In this document: in pieces, positions 6,032 to 6,920 of the stretch
Position numbering within the stretch: the first letter of the stretch is position 1
How the letters are laid out: every line of letters begins with the position of its first letter
NCBI GenBank assembly: GCA_040255445.1
Contig: JBDZUZ010000178.1
Span: 1-6,920, forward strand
Reading direction: 5' to 3'
Source of the DNA: JBDZUZ01 sp040255445
Lineage (GTDB): Bacteria; Planctomycetota; Phycisphaerae; Phycisphaerales; UBA1924
DNA: 6,920 nt
Position numbers and translations under genes: made by a program
The notes under the pieces: generated by a model
Databases searched by the model: none
Seen by the model: only the letters and a program-made list of their open reading frames with translations
What the model was told of the DNA's origin: nothing

Positions 6032-6045
6032 AAAACGAGACCCCG

Positions 6046-6441
6046 TTGAACAAGCACATCACGGTTCTATGCGCTGACGACAGTGCCGCGATATCCGCCG
6101 CGCTCGCGCTCTTGGTGGACGACGAGCGCGACATGCGCTCGGTCGGCACGGTTGCGCACACCTGCGAGATCCTCCCGGCTATCCGCAAGCACCGCCCCGC
6201 GATCGCGGTGATCGATCTCACGATGGACGGGGAGTGCCCGCTCCCGGCGATCCGCCAGGTGACGCAGGAGTGCCCGGAGACGAGGGCGATCGTGTTCAGC
6301 GGGTACGACGACGAGCCGACGATCCGCAAGGCGATGGATGCGGGCGCGGCCGGGTTCGTCTCGAAGCGTGCCGGGCTCGCGACCCTGATCGGGGTGATCC
6401 GCGACGTCGCCGAGGGCAAGCCGGTTGTGCGGTCGATGTAA
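6046..6441 (+). CDS. Stand-alone response-regulator receiver (NarL/FixJ-like), no output domain
   Basis: With the TTG at 6046 as start, this 131-residue protein is a single receiver domain. It has acidic pocket D11/D12, phosphorylatable D57 (AVIDLTMDG), switch S85 (IVFSGYDD) and K107 (GFVSKRAG). The AGAAGFVSK region is typical of NarL/FixJ receivers, yet the protein stops at GKPVVRSM, where the linker to the DNA-binding helix-turn-helix normally begins. Only 40 bases separate its stop from the end of the next gene, and no helix-turn-helix remnant is present. An in-frame ATG at 5878 would add 56 Pro/Arg-rich residues that do not resemble protein and would overlap the kinase gene, so I reject it. 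No other in-frame ATG, GTG or TTG lies between. The ribosome binding site is poor (AACGAGA). It may accept or compete for phosphate from the upstream hybrid kinase; that partnership rests on adjacency only. Confidence 0.8.
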   Translation: MNKHITVLCADDSAAISAALALLVDDERDMRSVGTVAHTCEILPAIRKHRPAIAVIDLTMDGECPLPAIRQVTQECPETRAIVFSGYDDEPTIRKAMDAGAAGFVSKRAGLATLIGVIRDVAEGKPVVRSM

Positions 6442-6481
6442 TCGGGCTCTGGATGTGCGCGGCCGTCCGACCTGAGCGGGT

Positions 6482-6920
6482 TCATCGCGAACGCACGAGT
6501 TCCTCGCGGGCGGCGACGGCCATCTGATCGCAGCGTTCGTTCTCGGGGTGCTCGTTGTGGCCGCGGATCCAGTGAAAGCGGATCTCGTGCGGCGCTTTGA
6601 GCTCATCGAGCTGCATCCACAGGTCCTGGTTCTTGACCGGCTTCTTGTCGGCGGTCTTCCAGCCGCGTTTCTTCCAGGACGCCATCCACTCTTTGAGCCC
6701 GTTGAGGACGTACTGCGAGTCGCTGGTGAGGTCGACGCTGCTGGGCCGGGTGAGGACCTTGAGGCCCTCGATGACGGCCTGCAGTTCCATGCGGTTGTTG
6801 GTGGTCTGCATCTCGGCGCCGCTGCGGGCGAGTTCCTTGCCCGTCGCGGGGTGCTGGAGCACGAACGCCCAGCCGCCGGGGCCGGGGTTGCCCGAGCACG
6901 CGCCGTCGGTAAACAACAGC
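6482..6920 (-). CDS. rnhA: Ribonuclease HI (5' end beyond the window)
   Basis: This enzyme cuts the RNA strand of RNA-DNA hybrids in the cytoplasm, removing replication primers and R-loops. The visible part, about 145 residues, reads LFTDGACSGNPGPGGWA onward. It retains the whole catalytic set of the bacterial type 1 enzyme: the Asp of FTDGACSG, the Glu of NNRMELQA, the Asp of SDSQYV, the His of WIRGHNEHPENE and the Asp of ERCDQ. The basic protrusion is present (WKKRGWKTADKKPVKN) and is nearly the E. coli sequence. The TTG at 6914-6916 looks like an internal leucine: another Leu codon precedes it in frame, and E. coli RNase HI has several residues before FTDG. The true start therefore lies past position 6920. 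The protein ends at VRSR without the longer E. coli tail. It is convergent with the receiver gene, 40 bases apart. Confidence 0.95.
   Translation of the reverse strand, partial: LLFTDGACSGNPGPGGWAFVLQHPATGKELARSGAEMQTTNNRMELQAVIEGLKVLTRPSSVDLTSDSQYVLNGLKEWMASWKKRGWKTADKKPVKNQDLWMQLDELKAPHEIRFHWIRGHNEHPENERCDQMAVAAREELVRSR

Noticed and set aside
5878..6045. Upstream ATG extension of the receiver gene
   Set aside because: The 56 added residues are low-complexity Pro/Arg-rich, overlap the kinase stop codon, and precede a normal receiver beginning at the TTG. A likely promoter lies inside this stretch.
6442..6481. Bidirectional terminator between the receiver and rnhA genes
   Set aside because: The 40-base gap shows no convincing stem-loop and no T or A tract on either strand.

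Overview
This is a strongly GC-rich bacterial window with short intergenic gaps and heavy use of G/C at third codon positions. The gene content suggests a planctomycete, possibly of the Phycisphaerae: a Cys-containing ArsR repressor beside a YeeE/YedE pair of about 190 residues each, a large CHASE3/multi-PAS hybrid kinase, and an intergenic octamer repeat of the AAGGCACG type. That taxonomic guess is an inference from style, not a marker-gene result.

Layout. Positions 1-57 hold a tandem 8-bp repeat that starts at or before the left edge. At 134-161 there is a near-consensus sigma70 promoter for a small ArsR-family repressor (168-482). It lies so close to the start codon that the mRNA is probably leaderless. 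After a weak hairpin and a second AT-rich control region come two overlapping membrane-protein genes (631-1215 and 1208-1789), which are the two halves of a split YeeE/YedE sulfur-compound transporter. The operon ends in a very strong intrinsic terminator (1879-1924). A 3.8-kb gene (2073-5903) follows. It encodes a membrane-bound hybrid histidine kinase: TM-CHASE3-TM-PAS x5-HisKA-HATPase-REC. Then comes a stand-alone receiver protein (6046-6441, TTG start) with its own likely -10 element. On the minus strand, convergent, is the C-terminal bulk of ribonuclease HI (6482 to beyond the right edge).

How the parts work together. The ArsR gene and the transporter operon each have an upstream copy of the same imperfect dyad (TGTCG-N8-CGATAT, 15 of 19 positions identical). 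The simplest model is one ArsR protein repressing both its own gene and the transporter genes. The protein lacks recognisable metal sites but has three cysteines, so a reactive-sulfur or thiol signal is plausible; this is inference. The kinase and the lone receiver form a second, separately transcribed signalling module. Its input and output are not evident. RNase HI is a housekeeping gene at the edge.

I see no CRISPR array, tRNA, rRNA, insertion sequence or phage gene. The least routine items are the duplicated operator, the perfect hairpin just ahead of the first transporter gene, and the LOV-like PAS domain that lacks the photoactive cysteine. No clearly novel system is evident.
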